Shown here: one piece after another, positions 4,820-5,086 of the stretch | How the letters are laid out: each line of letters begins with the position of its first letter | How positions within the stretch are numbered: the first letter of the stretch is position 1 | DNA from: Syntrophales bacterium | Lineage (GTDB): Bacteria; Desulfobacterota; Syntrophia; Syntrophales; UBA2192 | Assembly (NCBI GenBank): GCA_025454095.1 | Contig: JALOPC010000136.1 | Location: 1 to 5,086, forward strand | DNA length: 5,086 bases | Direction: 5' to 3' | Translations under genes and position numbers: made by a program | Notes under the pieces: generated by a model | The model's database searches: none | The model's input: the letters and a program-made list of their open reading frames with translations, nothing else | What the model was told of the DNA's origin: nothing

Positions 4820-5086
4820 ATGACGAAAAGCCTCGAGAAGGATGCGGGACTCTACTGGGACTTGAGCCGTCACGACGAGCGGGTGCAGGACCAGTCGCAC
4901 TGGGCGGGTTCGGCCCGCTGGCCCCGGGACAGGTGGCTCGAATACGGGGAGTTCAACGCCGGCCTGGCCGAGAACTTCTTCACGCGCCACGCAGCCGGGG
5001 TTTTGGCGGGAGGGTTCGGTTCATGGACGGCCCTGGACTGGGGCTGCGGCGGCGGCGCCAACATGAGCGCCCTGTGCCGGCGCTTC
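4820..5086 (+). CDS. Class I SAM-dependent methyltransferase, 3' end missing
   Basis: The frame is open from ATG 4820 to the window edge, giving 89 residues. SAM-binding motif I is clear at 71-80, ALDWGCGGGA (D73, G75, C76, G77, G79), typical of Rossmann-like methyltransferases. The 70 residues before it are rich in Trp, Arg and acidic residues (LYWDLSRHDERVQ, HWAGSARWPRDRW) with no signal peptide or membrane segment, so the protein is probably cytosolic. The motifs that would show the substrate lie beyond the edge, so no substrate can be given. The AGAGGG before the ATG is only 2 bases away, which is short for an RBS. It follows the lipoprotein gene by 42 bases and probably belongs to the same transcript. 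Confidence 0.82.
   Translation, partial: MTKSLEKDAGLYWDLSRHDERVQDQSHWAGSARWPRDRWLEYGEFNAGLAENFFTRHAAGVLAGGFGSWTALDWGCGGGANMSALCRRF

Noticed and set aside
3935..4990. Open frame of 351 codons on the minus strand across the lipoprotein gene
   Set aside because: Pro/Arg/Gly-rich translation typical of a GC-rich antisense frame; the + strand gene has a clear signal peptide, RBS and family motifs.

Overview
The window is GC-rich, bacterial, and carries five protein-coding genes on both strands. The style of the hybrid kinase (cysteine-bearing PAS domain, DMIMDPGIDGLE receiver motif), the ChaN-type lipoprotein and the codon use suggest an environmental deltaproteobacterium in the broad sense (Desulfobacterota, perhaps a Syntrophales-like lineage). 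That placement is inference from protein style only; there is no rRNA or other marker here.

Layout. Bases 2-2029 (+) are the 3' part of a hybrid sensor histidine kinase (PAS-PAS-HisKA-HATPase-receiver) whose N-terminal sensor lies off the left edge. Just behind it, and probably co-transcribed, is a small conserved-type hypothetical gene ending at 2522. Its fold signature recalls YraN/UPF0102 nucleases but the catalytic positions look lost. A strong rho-independent terminator (2552-2582) closes this rightward unit. A convergent gene on the minus strand (2621-3634) encodes a Rossmann-fold oxidoreductase whose whole C-terminal two-thirds can be laid against cyanobacterial long-chain acyl-ACP reductase (AAR), including the position of the catalytic cysteine. 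This is the most interesting gene of the window.

Bases 3635-3928 are an AT-rich divergent intergenic region. It holds two oppositely oriented copies of the 9-mer CTTGACAAG (each containing a consensus -35 box), a 15-bp palindrome between them, and other short dyads. To its right, a ChaN-type (haem-binding/Tiki superfamily) lipoprotein gene (3929-4777) has a clear RBS and lipobox. A class I SAM-dependent methyltransferase gene follows 42 bases later and runs off the right edge.

How the genes work together. The kinase and small hypothetical form one unit; the lipoprotein and methyltransferase form another; the AAR-like gene is transcribed alone, divergently from the lipoprotein, and the two may share regulation from the palindromic intergenic region. 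No mobile element, CRISPR array, tRNA or rRNA was seen, and no clear multi-gene novel system. The points worth following are the AAR-like reductase outside its usual cyanobacterial aldehyde-oxygenase context, its odd translation start, and the divergent regulatory region.
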